DNA from: Carex sylvatica
Taxonomy: Eukaryota; Streptophyta; Magnoliopsida; Poales; Cyperaceae
Direction: 5' to 3'
DNA length: 33,931 nt
Assembly: GCA_964058845.1 (NCBI GenBank)
Contig: CAXKVR010000711.1
Location: forward strand, 1-33,931
The notes below the pieces were generated by a model. That model made no database searches, was not told the origin of the DNA, and saw only the letters and a list, made by a program, of their open reading frames with translations. This document shows, piece after piece, positions 31,818 to 33,931 of the stretch; position 1 is the first letter of the stretch, and each line of letters starts with the position of its first letter. The translations under genes were made by a program, and so were the position numbers.

Positions 31818-32510
31818 TTAGCTTTTTGCAATGCCAACGTTCTCTTTTCCTTCCCCTTCAGTACCTTCAATGCTCACTACCTTTGGTCCCTTGATCTTCT
31901 CCGGGGCCAATTTCTCAAAAGTCAGCCTCAAAACACCGTTCTCAAGCTTCGCCTTTATGGATTCGAGGTTGGCATTTTCAGGCATCCTAAATTGCCTCCA
32001 GAATTTACCATAGGAGCGCTCAACTCGGTGCCAATGCTCGCCTTTCTTCTCTTCTTCCTCTCTCTTTCTCTCACCGCTCACTCGTAGGATACGGTTGTCC
32101 TCCACCTCGATCTTTAAATCTTCTTTCTTCATGCCTGTTCACATTTTAAATCACCGTCAACTTAATTTTTAAATCTTAAACTTAAATTACTTTGAATAAT
32201 CCTGATACGTACTCTATGACTAATTTAAGTATGTAATTAACGGCTGCAATGAGATTTTACCTGGTACATCAATGACAATCTCATGGGAATTGGGGGTCTC
32301 CCTCCAGTCGACTCGAGCCAATGCCAACATGGCCACGTCATCATGGTCGAGACCAAACGGCACATACTCTAGAATCTTAAAAGGATCTGTGATCTGCTCC
32401 GACAATGAGCTGTCACGACGGTCAAGCCATGGCAACAGTGACCCTGCCGATGGTGCAACTGCACTCAGTACAACTAGCACCAGTAGAAAAAGAGGATAAA
32501 GACATTGCAT
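31818..32510 (-). CDS. HSP22: ER-type small heat-shock protein paralogue (HSP20 family), two exons
   Basis: Exon 1 is 32510-32261 and exon 2 is 32134-31818, with a 126-bp GT..AG intron (32260-32135) at the same codon and phase as the upstream paralogue ('DVPG|MKKEDL'). The product is 188 residues: signal peptide about 1-24 ('[18 protein letters not shown]'), 'LLPWLDRR', '[13 protein letters not shown]', then the alpha-crystallin domain about 66-160 ('[18 protein letters not shown]', '[21 protein letters not shown]', 'ENGVLRLTF'). The N-terminus predicts ER entry, but the C-terminus IAKS is not a retention signal. Read one base later, the tail would give AKVEK, similar to the paralogue's end, suggesting a late frameshift. 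This is a tandem duplicate of the gene at 25042-26140 in the same orientation. Confidence 0.92.
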
Positions 32511-32611
32511 TTGCTCATTTTGTGTATGTGTGCTGTTTATTGTTAGCTAGAGGGGTGATTTTATTCTTTTGGTTTTTTTCCTGATCATTTGATTATGGTG
32601 GAGGCTAGGTA

Positions 32612-32668
32612 ATTTATAGCATCGGGATGGAGAGGGACACGTGTCGGTGGACAGGGACGAGAAGGTTC
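32612..32668 (-). promoter_or_regulatory. Heat-shock promoter of second sHSP gene: TATA, G-box, HSE
   Basis: The minus strand has GAAccTTC (32661-32668), CACGTG (32638-32643) and TATAAAT (32612-32618). The block 'acagggacgagaaggttc' is identical in the other sHSP promoter, so the duplication included the promoter. Confidence 0.82.
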
Positions 32669-33223
32669 CAGGGCAACGGAGATGACCAGGATAGTACAGA
32701 GGTGTCCAGAGCTTTCATGGCTAATGTAGAGACTCTCTCTCTCTCTCTTTTTCCTTTTTCTTCGTCTAAAATTAGTTTTGGGCCTATTTAATGGATAGGC
32801 CCAATTGGGAAATGTATACATAGACAAAGTTTTATATCGGCTTTACAGTGATTATGAGTAATCCAGGCCCACTCATTCAAGAGTCGATCTGCTTTACAGA
32901 AGAAAATAAGAATTCATATCCCCTAAAGTAGCTCAAAGTTTGAGTTTGGATCCACACCGTCTGATCAGAATCTGCACGAATATTAATAAAGTTCCGTTGA
33001 CACTATCACGCACCGCATTGAACCGGATTCTAATCGAGCGATCCGGACCATCAGTAGCCGTCCGTGAATTCTATCTTTCGTGCGAGACGTAATAACTCTT
33101 TCTCACTCAGATAATAATAAATATTCACAATTCCGAGGTCTTCGAGGGAAAAATCCTCGATCTCTTGGTTCAGAGAGGGAAAGCGCTACCATACGGCCTG
33201 TTGGCTCTCTCTCATCCTTAACC
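32669..33223. promoter_or_regulatory. Divergent intergenic region between sHSP gene and the plus-strand gene
   Basis: About 550 bp separate the two divergent genes. It contains a CT microsatellite (about 32732-32750). The 5' leader of the plus-strand gene includes an in-frame upstream ATG at 33080. No clear TATA box was assigned for the plus-strand gene. Confidence 0.5.
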
Positions 33224-33604
33224 ATGGCGACTGCGTTTTTTCCTTCATCCATCTCAACCCAAATTCGCCTCAATGGAATTCATTCTCTATTCATGTCCTC
33301 CACCTTTCTTCCCCCCGCTACCCCAATTCTCTCCACTTCGACCTCCAACCGGAGGCCACGGGACATGGTGGTGCGGATGGGCGGTGGGCCCAGGACCTTC
33401 CCAGGTGGGGTATCCAAGTGGGAGTGGAAGAGGATGCAACAAAAGAAAGCAAAGCAGTTGCTCAAAGCTCGACTCCTGAGAGAGCGCCAGGTTTATGAGA
33501 TGCGAAAGAGAGCCGAGCTGAAATCGGCATTGACTCAACTGGAGAGACCGTGGGAGGCTGTTCAAAAGGCGCCGAAATTATTCTCTGTCGGTGCCGATGA
33601 ACAG
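33224..33604 (+). CDS. First exon of a plastid-targeted protein, possibly RBD1-like (partial)
   Basis: The ATG at 33224 sits in an excellent context (accATGGcg). An in-frame ATG at 33080 would add 48 residues that break the transit-peptide pattern. Residues 1 to about 48 are Ser/Thr/Pro-rich with few acids, a plastid transit peptide. Then comes 'GGGPRTFPGGVSKWEWKRM' (53-71), followed by a strongly basic helical stretch ('KKAKQLLKARLLRERQ', 'YEMRKRAELKSALTQLERPW') and 'APKLFSVGADEQ'. I recall this block from plant chloroplast RNA-binding proteins of the RBD1 type (Arabidopsis At1g70200), but this identification is from memory and uncertain. The exon is exactly 127 codons to a CAG|GT donor at 33604/33605; the open frame beyond it is intron. 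Confidence 0.75.
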
Positions 33605-33931
33605 GTCATTATTGCAAATGAAAATAATAGTATTGCTACTGAACATTTGTTCTGCCTTTGCAATTCGCCAAATTGATGTCACGACTAACCCTTAATTGAA
33701 TCCCTATCAACACTAAGTTGTTGAATTAGTCAAGATAAAATAAAATCAACACATTAATTATACTACCAAATGTCAAATTAACAGGTAAAGGTTGAAAGTT
33801 GTGAACTATGTATATTATATTGGTATGAAATGTTATGTAATGGTATCAGTGCCCTATTCAAATTTATCCAACCAAGTGTTAGTCAAATGTTGATTTATGT
33901 GGGAACTATTGTTAACGCCAAATTTTTGCAG
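33605..33931 (+). other. Intron 1 of the plastid-protein gene, ending at the window edge
   Basis: It starts GTCATT after CAG and is AT-rich. The last bases of the window are 'tttttgcag', a classical acceptor preceded by a T-tract. An in-frame stop at 33674 and loss of protein character after residue 127 support splicing here. A second candidate donor, CAG|GTAAAG near 33784, lies beyond that stop and is unlikely. Confidence 0.75.

Noticed and set aside
33080..33223. Upstream in-frame ATG as start of the plastid-protein gene
   Set aside because: The added 48 residues include acidic and mixed sequence before the transit peptide, and the ATG at 33224 has a much better context.
33280..33565. Minus-strand frames opposite the plastid-protein exon
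   Set aside because: Antisense shadows of a GC-richer coding exon; they contain no domains.

Overview
The window is nuclear DNA of a flowering plant, probably a eudicot. The evidence is spliced genes with GT..AG introns, plant small heat-shock proteins with plant-type promoters, a plastid-targeted protein, and plant-type copia and Athila-like LTR retrotransposons. I cannot name the species or the satellite family.

Layout. (1) Bases 1-12674 are one tandem satellite: ~81-bp monomers arranged in a higher-order repeat (HOR) of 24 monomers. The HOR recurs at exactly 1903 bp, giving six copies and a divergent edge. (2) Bases 12675-22914 are a wrecked Ty1/copia element on the minus strand. It keeps its 5' LTR, PBS, gag, protease and part of integrase, and is cut off inside integrase where the satellite begins. 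(3) Two later Ty3/gypsy insertions lie inside the copia element: a solo LTR (20308-22172) with a clean 5-bp target duplication, and a 5'-LTR/gag/PR/RT fragment of an Athila-like element (13023-19067). The Athila-like fragment has lost its 3' half and has an abnormal junction. (4) Bases 22915-33931 are gene-bearing: two same-direction spliced genes for ER-type 20-22 kDa small heat-shock proteins (minus strand), separated by a cluster of foldback elements, then the first exon of a plastid-targeted protein on the plus strand. The window ends exactly on that gene's splice acceptor.

How the parts relate. The left 23 kb is repeat-rich, heterochromatin-like sequence with no intact gene. The two sHSP genes are a tandem duplication: same intron position and phase, and a shared promoter block of G-box, heat-shock element and TATA box. 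They have diverged at the C-terminus, where only the first copy keeps a KDEL-like end.

The most unusual signals are: the strict 24-monomer HOR with two alternating monomer classes and a length-neutral monomer swap; single-base indels confined to the first ~2.5 kb of the array; a 13-bp near-palindromic word repeated in pairs through both the LTR and the coding frame of the Athila-like element; and the 47-bp duplication at its truncated end.
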